A stretch of 64,000 bases of DNA from Microcoleus sp. FACHB-68 (GCF_014695715.1 NZ_JACJOT010000008.1:1550001-1614000), one strand, 5' to 3'. Positions 17,153 to 28,700 are shown, counted from the first letter of the stretch. The notes: a model not told the origin generated them from the sequence alone. A program made the numbers and translations.

Positions 17153-17848
17153 TTATTTAGTAACGACTAATACTCCCATCATGCCACCTGCTATCGGGTA
17201 GTGTGTTGCGCCGGCAAAACCGGCTTGATGGGCCAACACCTCTTGCTCGCTGCCGGTGGGAAATTTATCTAAGCTGGGACTGATGTAAGCGTATTCCTCT
17301 GTCAGGCCAAAGTGCTGCGCCATTGGCACCACAATATTGTTCAGATACCACTGCTGGGTGCTTCGCAGCAGCGGGTTGCTAGGCCGGTGAAAATCGAGAA
17401 TGGCGGCTTTGGCTGCCGGCTTGAGGACGCGGTGCAACTCTTGCAGACACCGGCAGATATCTGTAACATTCCGCAACCCGTAACCCACCGTGGCGGCGTC
17501 AAAATAATCGTCGGCAAAAGGCAAATTCAGCGCGTCTGCCTCAACCCAACTAATCGCAGCCGATGGCCACAGCCAAGGTTTCTCGCGTTTTTGCGCTACC
17601 GCCAGCAAAGCCGGGGAAAAATCCACCCCATACACATGGCCGGCAACCCCGACTTGCTGGGCCAACACCTGTGCGAGATCGCCGCTGCCGCAGCACAAAT
17701 CCAGGCAAGTATCTCCAGAACTCGCACCACTCCACTTCACCGTCATCTGCTTCCAAATGCGGTGCTGGCCCACACTCAGCCGGTCATTCATTTGGTCATA
17801 AACCGGCGCAATGCGGTTGAATATCGCTTGAACTTGTTCAGCACTCAT
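17153..17848 (-). CDS. menG: Demethylphylloquinone methyltransferase MenG (UbiE/MenG family)
   Basis: The 231-residue protein is a UbiE/MenG methyltransferase: it starts with VQAIFNRIAPVYDQMNDRLSVGQHRIWK, has motif I CLDLCCGSGDLAQVLA, then VYGVDFSPALLAVA, VEADALNLPFADDYFDAATVGYGLRNV and LHRVLKPAAKAAILDFHRP. In cyanobacteria this enzyme performs the last methylation of phylloquinone (vitamin K1), the secondary acceptor of photosystem I, at the membrane surface. No ubiquinone is made in cyanobacteria, so MenG is the more apt name. Length and motifs are complete. It is on the same strand as, but not clearly in an operon with, DUF445. Confidence 0.92.
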   Translation of the reverse strand: MSAEQVQAIFNRIAPVYDQMNDRLSVGQHRIWKQMTVKWSGASSGDTCLDLCCGSGDLAQVLAQQVGVAGHVYGVDFSPALLAVAQKREKPWLWPSAAISWVEADALNLPFADDYFDAATVGYGLRNVTDICRCLQELHRVLKPAAKAAILDFHRPSNPLLRSTQQWYLNNIVVPMAQHFGLTEEYAYISPSLDKFPTGSEQEVLAHQAGFAGATHYPIAGGMMGVLVVTK

Positions 17849-17930
17849 CGGGCATTAAACCTCTTGCAAAAATCTTTCAGTACCCATTAACACATCGCAC
17901 CAACCATTAACGCATCTGTGTATGCCTGCC

Positions 17931-17950
17931 GGCACGCTGCGCTATCATCT
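17931..17950. repeat. Dispersed intergenic repeat, copy 1
   Basis: A 20-base word beginning GGCACGCTGCGC and ending TATCATCT occurs here and identically at 34200-34219, both between genes and in a similar context (preceded by ATGCCT, followed by an A-rich run). A diverged inverted relative is at about 50060-50102. Confidence 0.5.
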
Positions 17951-18057
17951 TTGGTTAAAAAAGACTTTTGCCAGAAGTGTACGCAGAGTGAGTAAAAATC
18001 ACTCCCGTCCCGAATAAGATGAGCCTAATAGAGGACAAGCGACGGTGTAACTTACCT

Positions 18058-18996
18058 TTAGCGGGTGCTGTTGAGCGCCAGGGCCACCTGCTTGGCGGAT
18101 AAATGAATCAGGGTGAGTTCGTCTTCTCTCAGGCTGCAAGGTTGCTTCCACTGCAGCGATAACAGTGCCAAAACCGCGTCTCGGTAAGTGACGGGGATCA
18201 CTAAATGGGCTTGGATACCTGAAGATTGGTAATGAGCCACATCGGCCAGTTCTGGTTCCGCCGGCACGTTCACCGATCCTTGGATTTTATGAGAAGCCAT
18301 TGCTTCACTAACCAAGGGATCGCTCGCCAGCCAGTTGTCTTCCATGCCATCTGCGCTGTAGGTGCCTTGGCTGGACGCTAAAGCACTGCTTTCCACCAGT
18401 TGCAAGATACAGACATCGGTGGAGAAGCTTTTGCCAAATGCCGTTGCAATCGGTTCTAAACAAGCTTCTGTGCTGTCAGCATCTTGGGCGACTTGCAAAA
18501 TCGTTGAGATTAGGTTGGTTTGCGTCTGGGCGCGGCGCAAATCTTCCATGCGTTGCATTTGAACGTCGTAGTTTTCTGCCGCCCGTTCCACCACGGCTTT
18601 TAGTTCATTGGGGTCCCAAGGCTTGGTGATGTACTTATACACCTGTCCGGAGTTAATCGCTTCGACCAAGTCTTCGATGTCGGTGAAGCCGGTTAAAATA
18701 ATCCGCACAGTGTTCGGGAACTGAGGTAACGTTTTTTTAAGAAATTCCGTTCCCTTCATTTCAGGCATCCGTTGATCGGAGATGATCACGGCCACCTCGC
18801 CCTCTTGTTGCAGCACTTCCAAGGCGCGAACCCCGCTTTCCGCCTTGAGTACCTGAAATTCACGGCGGAAGGTGCGGTAGAGCAGGTCGAGATTATCAGG
18901 CTCGTCGTCTACCACCAACATTTTTGGTTTTTTCGGTCGCGCTAGACTCATTAACTGGCGTCTAATGGTTTCAAGTTCTGGAATAGCATTATCCAT
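18058..18996 (-). CDS. Response regulator with receiver and GAF-like domains
   Basis: This 312-residue protein has a receiver domain at about 22-140 (KMLVVDDEPDNLDLLYRTF, phospho-acceptor in IISDQRMPEMKGTEFL, conserved TGF and KPWDP) and a GAF-like sensory domain at about 165-310 (VCILQLVES, LVIPVTYRDAVLALLSLQW). It has no DNA-binding, GGDEF or HD-GYP output, so it may pass signals by partner binding. The receiver has the DQRMP/KPWD style of RpfG-like proteins. Upstream of it lies the DUF4347 gene in divergent orientation; its first part has been copied downstream by the tandem duplication (see 22181-22270). Confidence 0.87.
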   Translation of the reverse strand: MDNAIPELETIRRQLMSLARPKKPKMLVVDDEPDNLDLLYRTFRREFQVLKAESGVRALEVLQQEGEVAVIISDQRMPEMKGTEFLKKTLPQFPNTVRIILTGFTDIEDLVEAINSGQVYKYITKPWDPNELKAVVERAAENYDVQMQRMEDLRRAQTQTNLISTILQVAQDADSTEACLEPIATAFGKSFSTDVCILQLVESSALASSQGTYSADGMEDNWLASDPLVSEAMASHKIQGSVNVPAEPELADVAHYQSSGIQAHLVIPVTYRDAVLALLSLQWKQPCSLREDELTLIHLSAKQVALALNSTR

Positions 18997-21900
18997 ACGT
19001 TATAACAAACTCCTTAAGCAAATCTGGATTGGCAACCGAATCCTTTAATAAATGCTAACTATGATTGATGGCGCAGTGAATGAGTCATCTAGATGTCTTT
19101 ACGTTTTGCTCGCTCAAACTTTCATTCATGACTTGTCCCCTACGCCCTTCACCAACATAAACCTTTTATTGATCCAGCTATACATAACTTTATGATAATG
19201 TTGGCTTCACAATATCTTTATATAAAGTTCCGCAACAACTCGGATTCAATTTAATTGCGGACAGGTTAAGACTGTAGATAACAAATGCAAGGCTTGAGTA
19301 ATTTCTAGGAGTGTTTGTTGGGGCTATCGATTTTATAGGCCGACACCGGCTCTGTGAATAAGGAATTTCCCTTGGTAGGGTAGCACAACTGTGCGAACCC
19401 TTTGCGGTCAGAGGCCCGGTGACACCGGCATCTTTGCCCCAATATTTGGCACGCGCCAGCCACCCCTGAACTTTAAATCGGTTTGACTCAGGCCAGAAAT
19501 CTCGCGGATATTTTTGTAGCTACTAAGGGTAAGGATAGAGGATGATGCCACTATTTGACGAAAATCTGCTGTCTTTTGGGAACCAATCGCTGAATCACAC
19601 TCCCAATTTATTGCCAGCAGATGCCGGTGGTGCCTTGTCCTCTGGAATTCACCCGTTCTTGCCACCGGCATCTGGAAGTTTACCTGACAATCCGTTCCTT
19701 GGTCTTACAGAAAGCTCTGCCGGCACCAATCAGACAGAAGAATTTGATTCACAATTTTTTCTAAATGTCAATAGTTTGCCGCTCAAATCTGCGGTGGCCA
19801 GTCGCCCCTGGGGACAAGATCCACTAACAGGAAGTGGCGATTTGCTAGTTGGCAAACCGGCAGATGTGGCGGCGGTTGGCGAGATTATTTTTGTTGACAC
19901 AGCCGTTGAAGATTACCAAAGTTTGGTTGCCGGCATTCAAGCAGGGACGGAAGTTGTTATTCTCAATCCCAACCGCAACGGCACAGATCAAATTAGTGAA
20001 GTTTTAGCGCAAAAAACCGATATCTCTGCGGTTCACATTGTCTCCCACGGTGAACGCGGAAGTTTGAGATTAGGTAACTCAACTTTAAATTTGGCCGGGA
20101 TTACCGAAACGCAACAGTGGGCAAATGCCCTGAACCCAGATGCAGATATCCTGATCTACGGTTGTGATGTGGCATCGGGGGCGCAAGGTGAAGCTTTTGT
20201 CGAAAAACTGAGGGAATTAACCGGCGCGGATGTTGCCGCCTCCACAGATAAAACCGGCAGCGCAATAGAAGGTGGAGATTGGTTGCTGGAATACGGGGCT
20301 GGCAGCATTGAAACAGACTTGGCATTTAACGAGCCGGCCAGGTCAGCTTATGACTCGGTTTTTGCCGTTATTAATTCAATCGGCCAATCCACCTTTGCTT
20401 CTAACGCAACCTTTGGGGGCACGTTAATCGGTGGGTTGTCGGGCATTACGTACAATAGTGCGAACAATCAATATTACGTGATTGCCGATGCTCGCAACAT
20501 CCCAAGCTCACCCGGCCCGGTTCGTTTTTATACTTTTAATATAAATGTCAGTTCTGGAACCCTGGCAGCCGGAGGCGCAACGGCAACGGGTGTGACATTA
20601 CTGGGAAATCCGGCACCCTTTGCTGCGAACACGAGTGATACCGAAGGAATTGCCCTTGCACCCGGTGGGACAACCGCATTTATCTCTTCAGAAGGGGTTT
20701 TTAGTGGCAGCACCCCTACAGCACAGCCGTTTATCAACGAGTTCAATATCGCAACAGGAGCTCAAACTTCAACAGTGCTGCCGATTCCGAGCAAGTTTAC
20801 TGCCACAAACACCACCAGTGGCATTGTCAGCAACGCAGCCTTTGAAAGCCTCAGCATCAGTCCAAGTGGGCAGTTTTTGTTTACAGCAACGGAAAACGCC
20901 TTAAAACAAGACGGTGCAGTTCCCACCGCTTCCACCGGCACCCGTTCTCGGATTTTGACCTATAATTTGGCCACGAGCACGGCAGGCGCGGAATATCTTT
21001 ACAACACGCAAGCCGGTAACGGAATTTCTGAAATCTTAGCGCTCGATAACACGACGCTGCTGGTGCTGGAACGCTCAATGAACCCAACAGCTGGAACAGG
21101 GAGTTTGCGGCTGTACCAAGCATCTTTAACCGGCGCAACCGATATTTCAGGCTTAAACGCCCTCACCGGCAGCCCGACAGCGGTTAGGAAAACGTTAATT
21201 GCCGATTTTGTGACTTCGGGTTTCCCGATTAATAATTTTGAAGGGATGACACTTGGCCCGACCTTGCCGAGTGGGAAGCGCTCGCTTGTTTTGGTCAGCG
21301 ATAACAACTATACGATGACCACACAGGTTGCGGCATTTGCCGTTAACAGCGCCCCGGTGCTGGATAATACCGGCAGCCCTACCTTAACGGCAATTAATGA
21401 AGATGAGCCGGTAGCCTCGAACACCGGCACACTGGTTTCTACTCTCATTGGTAGCAGCATCACGGACTCTGACGCTAGCGATGCGAAAGGCATTGCGGTG
21501 ACAAGGTTAAGTACCACTAACGGCACTTGGCAGTATTCGACGAACAGCACCACTTGGACAAGTTTAGGCACTCCCTCTGAAAGCGCAGCGCGGCTTTTGG
21601 CGGCAGATGCGAATACTCGAATTCGGTTTATCCCGAATGCCAATTACAACGGCGTTGCGGGTAATATTACATTCCGTGCTTGGGATGGCACAACCGGCAC
21701 GAATGGCGCTGCGGCAAATATTACGACTCTGGGAACTGGCGGGTTAACGTCTTTTAGCACCGCAACGGAAACCGCCAGCATTAGAGTAAATGCCGTGAAT
21801 GATGCGCCGCTTCTCACCCTTCCTGGCGCTCAAACGATTAACCAAGATACAAATTTAGCGATTTCTGGCATTAGTACCGCCGATATCGATGCCGGCACAA

Positions 21901-22180
21901 GAAATTTACAAGTGACGCTTTCTGCCAACAATGGAACTCTCACTTTTAGTTCACTCACGGGCCTTACTTTTTCAACGGGTGATGGCACGGCGGATGGCAG
22001 CATGACTTTTGCTGGATCTCTGACCAATATTAATGCCGCACTTGCAAATCTCATATATCGCAGCCATTCAACCTATTCCGGAATTGATAACATCAACCTC
22101 AGTGTCAACGACTTGGGGAACATCGGCACGGGAGGCGCTTTAACGGCATCGGGTTTTATTGCGGTTAATGTTACTTCTGT
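18856..22180. repeat. Tandem duplication unit, copy A
   Basis: The segment from inside the response regulator gene (18856), through the intergenic region and the first ~880 codons of the DUF4347 gene, is repeated directly next to it as copy B (22181-25417). The junction, CTG followed by AAATT, matches the regulator gene at 18853-18860 and the end of gene 1 at 22177-22185. The copies have diverged by substitutions and small indels. Confidence 0.85.
18997..19541. other. Duplicated upstream region, copy A
   Basis: This gap lies between the divergent response regulator and first DUF4347 gene. It is closely similar to 22271-22770. Retained landmarks include TTCACAATATCTTTATATAAAGTT and GGACAGGTTAAGACTGTAGA-like words and the ribosome site AAGGATAGAGG right before the ATG. 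A promoter is expected within the conserved TTGGCTTCACAATATC region, but boxes are not clear. Confidence 0.55.
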
Positions 22181-22187
22181 AAATTGA
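19542..22187 (+). CDS. Truncated DUF4347 / phytase-like / cadherin-like surface protein (gene 1)
   Basis: The 881-residue product has an Asn/Pro-rich leader, a DUF4347 domain (about 120-270, with H169 in HIVSHGERG and C208 in YGCDVASG), an esterase-like/phytase-like beta-propeller (about 285-605), and two cadherin-like blocks joined by NAVNDAPLL. It matches the first ~880 residues of the 3584-residue neighbour and then stops after VNVTSVN. The stop TGA lies in sequence derived from the response regulator antisense strand, so this gene is a duplication product lacking the whole repeat region and C-terminus of its sister. It has no Sec signal; export, if any, would lack the sister's C-terminal region. 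May be translated but non-functional. Confidence 0.85.
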   Translation: MMPLFDENLLSFGNQSLNHTPNLLPADAGGALSSGIHPFLPPASGSLPDNPFLGLTESSAGTNQTEEFDSQFFLNVNSLPLKSAVASRPWGQDPLTGSGDLLVGKPADVAAVGEIIFVDTAVEDYQSLVAGIQAGTEVVILNPNRNGTDQISEVLAQKTDISAVHIVSHGERGSLRLGNSTLNLAGITETQQWANALNPDADILIYGCDVASGAQGEAFVEKLRELTGADVAASTDKTGSAIEGGDWLLEYGAGSIETDLAFNEPARSAYDSVFAVINSIGQSTFASNATFGGTLIGGLSGITYNSANNQYYVIADARNIPSSPGPVRFYTFNINVSSGTLAAGGATATGVTLLGNPAPFAANTSDTEGIALAPGGTTAFISSEGVFSGSTPTAQPFINEFNIATGAQTSTVLPIPSKFTATNTTSGIVSNAAFESLSISPSGQFLFTATENALKQDGAVPTASTGTRSRILTYNLATSTAGAEYLYNTQAGNGISEILALDNTTLLVLERSMNPTAGTGSLRLYQASLTGATDISGLNALTGSPTAVRKTLIADFVTSGFPINNFEGMTLGPTLPSGKRSLVLVSDNNYTMTTQVAAFAVNSAPVLDNTGSPTLTAINEDEPVASNTGTLVSTLIGSSITDSDASDAKGIAVTRLSTTNGTWQYSTNSTTWTSLGTPSESAARLLAADANTRIRFIPNANYNGVAGNITFRAWDGTTGTNGAAANITTLGTGGLTSFSTATETASIRVNAVNDAPLLTLPGAQTINQDTNLAISGISTADIDAGTRNLQVTLSANNGTLTFSSLTGLTFSTGDGTADGSMTFAGSLTNINAALANLIYRSHSTYSGIDNINLSVNDLGNIGTGGALTASGFIAVNVTSVN

Positions 22188-22270
22188 CGGCAGAAGGTGC
22201 GGTAGAGCCGGTCGAGATTATCAGGCTGCGTCGTCTAATACCAACATTTTTGGTTTTTTAAGTCACGCTA
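22181..22270 (-). pseudogene. Decayed fragment of the receiver-GAF regulator gene
   Basis: These 90 bases match 18856-18944, which encode about residues 18-47 of the regulator at 18058-18996. The copy has a one-base insertion (CTGCGTCG versus CTCGTCG), several substitutions and no start codon. It is a by-product of the tandem duplication and has no coding function. Confidence 0.8.
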
Positions 22271-22770
22271 AATGCTAACGACGATTGATGCCGGCAGTGA
22301 ATGAGTCATCCAGATGTCTTCACATTTTGCTTGAGTGAACTTTCATGGATGACTTGTTCCCCTGCGCCCTACAGCAACATAAACCTTTGCGTGATCTGGT
22401 TTTACAGAACTTCATGATAGTATTGACTTCACAATATCTTTATATAAAGTTACGCAACAACTCGGTTTCAATTTAATTGCGGACAGGTTAAGACTGTAGA
22501 GACCAAATGAAAGGCTTGAGTAATTTCTAGGAGTGTTTGTTGGGGCTATCAATCCAAGAGGCTGACACCGGCTCTGTCAATAAAGAATTTCCCTTGGTCG
22601 GGTAGCACAAATGTGGTGCCTTCTTGTTGTAAGAGGCCACGGTTTCAGCGGCATCTTTGCTCCCACATTTAGTACGATCTAGCCACTCCTAGACTTTAAA
22701 TGGGTTTGACTCAGCCCAGAAATCTCGCGGATATCCGTTGTTGTGCAGCTACTAAGGGTAAGGATAGAGG
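22271..22770. other. Duplicated upstream region, copy B
   Basis: Similar to 19051-19541. Here the putative -35 word reads TTGACT (in copy A TTGGCT), followed by the same CACAATATCTTTATATAAAG. The same ribosome site AAGGATAGAGG precedes the ATG. No gene is present. Confidence 0.5.
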
Positions 22771-25700
22771 ATGATGCCACTGTTCGATGAAAATCTGCTG
22801 TCTTTTGGGAACCAAACGCTGGATCACACTCCCAATTTACTGCCAGCAGATGCCGGCGGTGTCTTGTCCTTTGGAATTCAGCCGTTTTCGCCATCGGCAG
22901 TTGGAAGTGCGCCTAACAATTTCTTTTTTTCCTTAATAGAAAGCATCGAAGAATTTGATGCACAAGTTTTTCCAAATGTCAATTATTTACCGAACACATC
23001 TGCCGTCGCCAATCCCATCGGGGGGCAAGATCCGCTAACAGGAATTGATCTGCGGGAAATGAGGAGTGCCGGCAATTTGCTACTGGGTAAACCGGCAGAT
23101 GTGCCGGCGGTTCGCGAGATTATTTTTGTTGACGCAGCCGTTGAAGATTACCAGAGTTTGGTTGCCGGCATTCAGCCTGGGGCAGAAGTTGTCATCCTTG
23201 ACGCCAACCGCAACGGCACAGATCAAATTAGTGAAGTTTTAGCGCATCGTGCTGATATCTCTGCGCTTCACATTGTCTCCCACGGTGAACCCGGAAGTTT
23301 GAGATTAGGCAACTCAACTTTAAATTTGGCCGGTATTGCTGAAACCCAACAGTGGGCAAATGCCCTGAACCCAGATGCAGACATCCTGATCTACGGCTGT
23401 GATGTGGCATCAGGGACGCAAGGTGAAGCTTTTGTCGAAAAACTGGGGGAATTAACCGGCGCGGATGTTGCCGCCTCCACAGATAAAACCGGCAGCGCAA
23501 TAGAAGGCGGAGATTGGTTACTGGAATACGGGGCTGGCAGCATTGAAACAGACTTGGCATTTAACGAGCCGGCCAGGTCAGCTTATGACTCGGTTTTTGC
23601 CATTATCGATTCAATCGGGCAATCCACCTTTGCTGCAGACGCAACCTTTGGGGGCACGTTAATCGGTGGGTTGTCGGGCATTACTTATAATAGTGCGAAC
23701 AATCAATATTATGTGATTGCTGATGCTCGCAACAACGGAACTGGCCCGGTTCGCTTTTATACTTTTAATATAAATGTCAGTTCTGGAACCCTGGCAGCCG
23801 GAGGCGCAACGGCAACAGGGGTGACATTACTGGGAAATCCGACTGCCTTTGCTGCGAACACCAGTGATACCGAAGGAATTGCCCTTGCACCCGGTGGGGC
23901 AACTGCATTTATTGCTTCAGAAGGGGTTTTTAGCGGCACCACGCCTACAGCACAGCCGTTTATCAATCAATTTAATATTGCAACCGGCGTTCAAACCTCA
24001 GCTTTGCCGGTTCCTAGCAAGTTTACTGCAACCGCCGGCACCAGTGGCATTGTCAGCAACGCCGCCTTTGAAAGCCTCAGTATCAGTCCCACTGGGCAAT
24101 TTTTGTTTACAGCAACGGAAAACGCCTTAAAACAAGACGGTGCAGTTCCCACCGCTTCCACCGGCACTCCTTCCCGGATTTTGACCTACAATTTGGGCAC
24201 TAGCACAGCCGGCGCAGAATATCTCTACAACACGGATGCCGGTAATGGAATTTCCGAGATATTAGCGCTTGATAACACAACCCTGCTCGTGCTGGAACGC
24301 TCAATGAACCCAGCAGCCCAAACGGGCAGCTTGCGCTTATACCAAGTATCCTTAACGGGTGCGACAGATATTTCAGGCTTAAACGCCCTCACCGGCAGTC
24401 CTACAGCGGCTCAGAAAACGTTGGTTGCCGATTTTCAGACAACAGCGGGTTTTCCGATTAATAATTTTGAAGGGATGACACTTGGCCCGACCTTGCCGAG
24501 TGGGAAGCGCTCGCTTATTTTAATCAGCGATAACAACTATGGGGCCGGTTTTCTTCAGCTTGCCACACAGGTTGCAGCATTTTCCGTGAATAGCGCCCCT
24601 GTGCTGGATAACACCGGCAACCCGACTCTCACAACTATTAACGAAGATCCGATCATCAACACCGGCACACTGGTTTCTACCCTGATTGGCAGCAGCATCA
24701 CTGACTTAGACTCTGCCGATCCAGAAGGCATTGCTGTGACAGGGTTAGACACCACCAACGGAATTTGGCAGTATTCTACTGACGGCACCACTTGGACAAG
24801 TTTAGGCACTCCCTCTGAAAGCGCAGCGATGCTTTTGACGGCAGATGCGAATACCCGAATTCGGTTTAGCCCGAATGCCAATTACAACGGCGTTGCGGGT
24901 AATATCACATTCCGCGCTTGGGATGGCACAACCGGCACCAACGGCACTACGGCAAATATTACGACTCTGGGAACTGGCGGATTAGCTTCTTTTAGCACCG
25001 CAACGGAAACCGCCAGCATTACCGTAAATGCCGTGAATGATGCGCCGGTTCTCACGGTTCCTGGCGCTCAAACGATTAACCAAAACACAAATTCAGCAAT
25101 TGCCGGCATTAGTCTAAGCGATATTGATGCCGGCACGGGCAATTTACAAGTTACGCTTTCTGCCACCAATGGAACTCTCACATTTGGTACGCTTACTAGC
25201 CTCACTTTTTCAACAGGTGATGGTACGGCTGATGGCAGCATGACTTTTACGGGATCTCTCACGAATATTAATAGCGCACTTGCCAATCTCACATATCAAG
25301 GCAATGCAAATTATTTCGGAATTGATAACATTAACCTTAGTGTCAGTGACTTGGGGAACACCGGCACGGGAGGCGCTTTAACGGCATCGAATTCTATTGC
25401 GGTTAATGTGACTGCTGTTCCCTACGCTGCCGGTTCGGTACTGATCAATGAAGCGGTTACCGATCCTCAGCGAGACTGGAGTAGCAATAATTTTAATGGT
25501 GTTGTGGGTGCTGGTGCGATTACTGCCGGCACCGATGAATGGGTGGAACTTTACATCAGGCAAGCCGGTTTAGACTTAACAAACTGGACAATTGAACTTC
25601 TTGACGGCACCAATGTTTTCGGCAGTTTGAGTAATAACGGTGCATTTCAGTTTTCTAATTACATCAGTGCCGGTGGTGGTAGCTTCACGAATACTGCTGC

Positions 25701-28700
25701 GGGAGATTATCTCGTATTGGGAGATGTAATTGGCACCGGCGCGATGAACGATAATATTACGCTGGTGATTAAAGATCACACCGGCACGATTATTGATCAA
25801 GTAATTGTGGGTGGTGCCGGTGCGCCTAGTGGCGTTGCAACGGGGGTTACGAATGAAGCAGTTGCTCGTGTACCGAATGGCAATGATGCTATTGACTTTC
25901 GCAAGCAAGCGGCAACACTTGGCACGTCTAATAATATTGGACAGTTGGCTTTAGCAGAACATATTTCCGCTCAAGTTAGCGATCAATTTGCTGCACCAAC
26001 TTCACTTGTGCCGGCGGGGACTGTTTTGCACCGCTTCCGTCTCACTGCTACGAATGAACCTATTAACATAAGCAATCTCACATTCACTGCCTCACAAACT
26101 GGCATTGCGAATACAGATTTTACCGGCTTGCGGCTAGTTCAAGATGCCAATAATAACGGTGTCGATGATGCCGGTGATGTGGTAGTGGGAACGGTTGAAA
26201 GTCCGGTAAATATTGCGGATGGTTTGACATTTAGCAATATTACAGCGCCGGTTGGAACGAGTAATTATTTATTGAGTACCGGAGTTAATAATTTACTCGC
26301 CGGTGATCGCTTAACCTTTAATTTAACAACGGCAAATATTACGGCTGCCGGCAACACAAGTTTATTACCTTTAGCAACCACCGGCACGGTTTCTGGCACG
26401 GTTCATACAGTAGATGTGCCGCCACTTGCGGTGGTTATTAACGAAGTTGCTTGGATGGGAACGCAGGCTGCGGCGACGGATGAATGGATCGAACTTTATA
26501 ACCCAACAAATAATGCAATTGACCTCACCGGCTGGACATTACAAAGTTCGGGGGGAGGAACACTTAATTATACTATTCAAAATGGAGTTATTGCAGCGGG
26601 TGGATATTTCCTTTTAGAGCGCACAGCAAATACAACTGTTAGCAATATTGCAGCGGATGCTATTTTTACAGGTGGAATTAATAATACCGGCGGAATCTCT
26701 TTAGTTTTAAGAGAAAGTGCCGGCAATACGATTGACACCGCTAATGGAAATGGAGGTGCATGGCCGGCAGGTTCTAACACAGCAGCAACTGTTCGGTTTA
26801 CAATGGAGAGGATCGATCCGACTTCTGCTGATATTGATGGCAATTGGTTAACAAATACCGGCTTAATTCAAAATGGGTTAGATGCCGGTAATAATGCGAT
26901 TCATGGCACCCCAAGAGCGCAAAATTCGGTATATGCAATTCCGGAAGTTGTGATTACCGAATCTGGGGGAAATACAAATATTGCGGAAGGCGGAGTCACG
27001 GATACTTATACAGTTGTCTTAAAAACTCCAGTTACAGCGCCGGTGACGATTAATTTAGGGACAGCTTTTGGGCAAACAAGTGTTAGCAACCCATTTTTAA
27101 CGTTTGATATCAATAACTGGAATATAGCGCAAACTGTTACGGTTTCTGCCGTTGATGATACGACTCTTGAAGGCAACCATATCGGTACTATTAATCACGT
27201 TGCTAGCAGTTCCGATTCGCGATACAACGGCATTACTATCGCTTCGGTTAATGCCAACATTACCGATAATGAATCAACCCCACCAACGATTAACTTTTCA
27301 ACCGGCCCGCTCAATTATACTGAAAATAGTGGTTCAGTATTAGTGGATGCCGGCGCGACTGTAACCGATCCAGATTCACCTGATTTTAATGGCGGTGTTT
27401 TAACCGTACAATTTGCCAGCGCGACAGGTTTAGCCGAGGATAGTTTATCCATTCGTAACCAAGGAACAGGTGCCGGTCAAATAAGCATTGTCGGTAATGT
27501 GGTAAGTTATGGAGGAGTCGCAATTGCTACCTTTAGCGGCGGGACAAATGGCACGACACCTTTAGTCATTAATTTCAACAGCAATGCTAATATCACCTCA
27601 GTTTCGGCATTGCTGCAAAATATCACCTATCAAAACAGTTCAGAAAACCCCTCAACTGCTTCCCGCACCTTACAATTCCAAATGACGGATGGAGATACAG
27701 GAATTGGACTGCCGGTAAATAAAGCCATTAATCTGACGGCAGTAAACGACGCGCCAACGATCAGCGCCATCGCACCTCAAACCACAAATGAAGACACTAC
27801 AACCACTCCCATTACTTTCACAATTGGGGATATTGAAACCGCAGCAGATGCTTTAATTTTGACTGCAATTTCATCTAATACAACTTTAATTCCCGATGCA
27901 AATATCGCGTTTGGCGGATCGGGAAATAACCGCACTGTCACCATGACTCCCGCCGCGAATCAAAATGGCAACGCCACAATTACAATTAATGTTAACGACG
28001 GCATCGCAATTAACAGCACAAGCTTTAATTTAACCGTTGATGCAGTAAACGATGCGCCGGTTTTAGCCACAAATGCCGGCTTAACTTTAACTGAAGGTAC
28101 GAGTGGAATTATTAACACCGGCACATTACAAGTAACGGATAGTGATACTGCGCCGGCACAACTGATTTACACGGTTAGCAATTCACCAACTAACGGCACT
28201 TTATTCTTAAACAACGTCGCCACAACCAGCTTCACCCAAGACGATATCAGTAACAACCGCATCACTTATCTGCACTCTGGAAATGAAACCGCATCTGACA
28301 GCTTTACTTTTACGGTTTCTGATGGCACAAATACCGTAGGCGCTTCCACGTTTAATTTAACCATCAATGCAGTTAACGATGCGCCGGTTTTATCAACCAA
28401 TGCCGGCTTAACTTTAACTGAAGGTAGTAGCACAACTCTCTCATCAGGAGTATTACAAGTAACAGATGTTGATACTGCGCCGGCACAACTGATTTACAGC
28501 GTTACCAATTCACCAACTAACGGCACTTTATTCTTAAACAACGTCGCCACAACCAGCTTCACGCAAGACGATATCAATAATAACCGCATTACTTATTTGC
28601 ATTCGGGAAGCGAAACGAGTACAGACAGCTTTATCTTCACGGTTTCTGATGGTACAAATACCCTAGGCGCTTCTACGTTTAACTTCGTTATCAATGCAGT

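Larger units (their letters stand above)
22181..25417. repeat. Tandem duplication unit, copy B
   Basis: This is the downstream copy of 18856-22180, continuing into the full-length gene. It has lost about 106 bases relative to copy A (equivalent of 18945-19050), including the start codon of the regulator gene. The homology ends where gene 2 continues as ...TAVPYAAG and gene 1 ends in ...TSVN. Confidence 0.85.
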
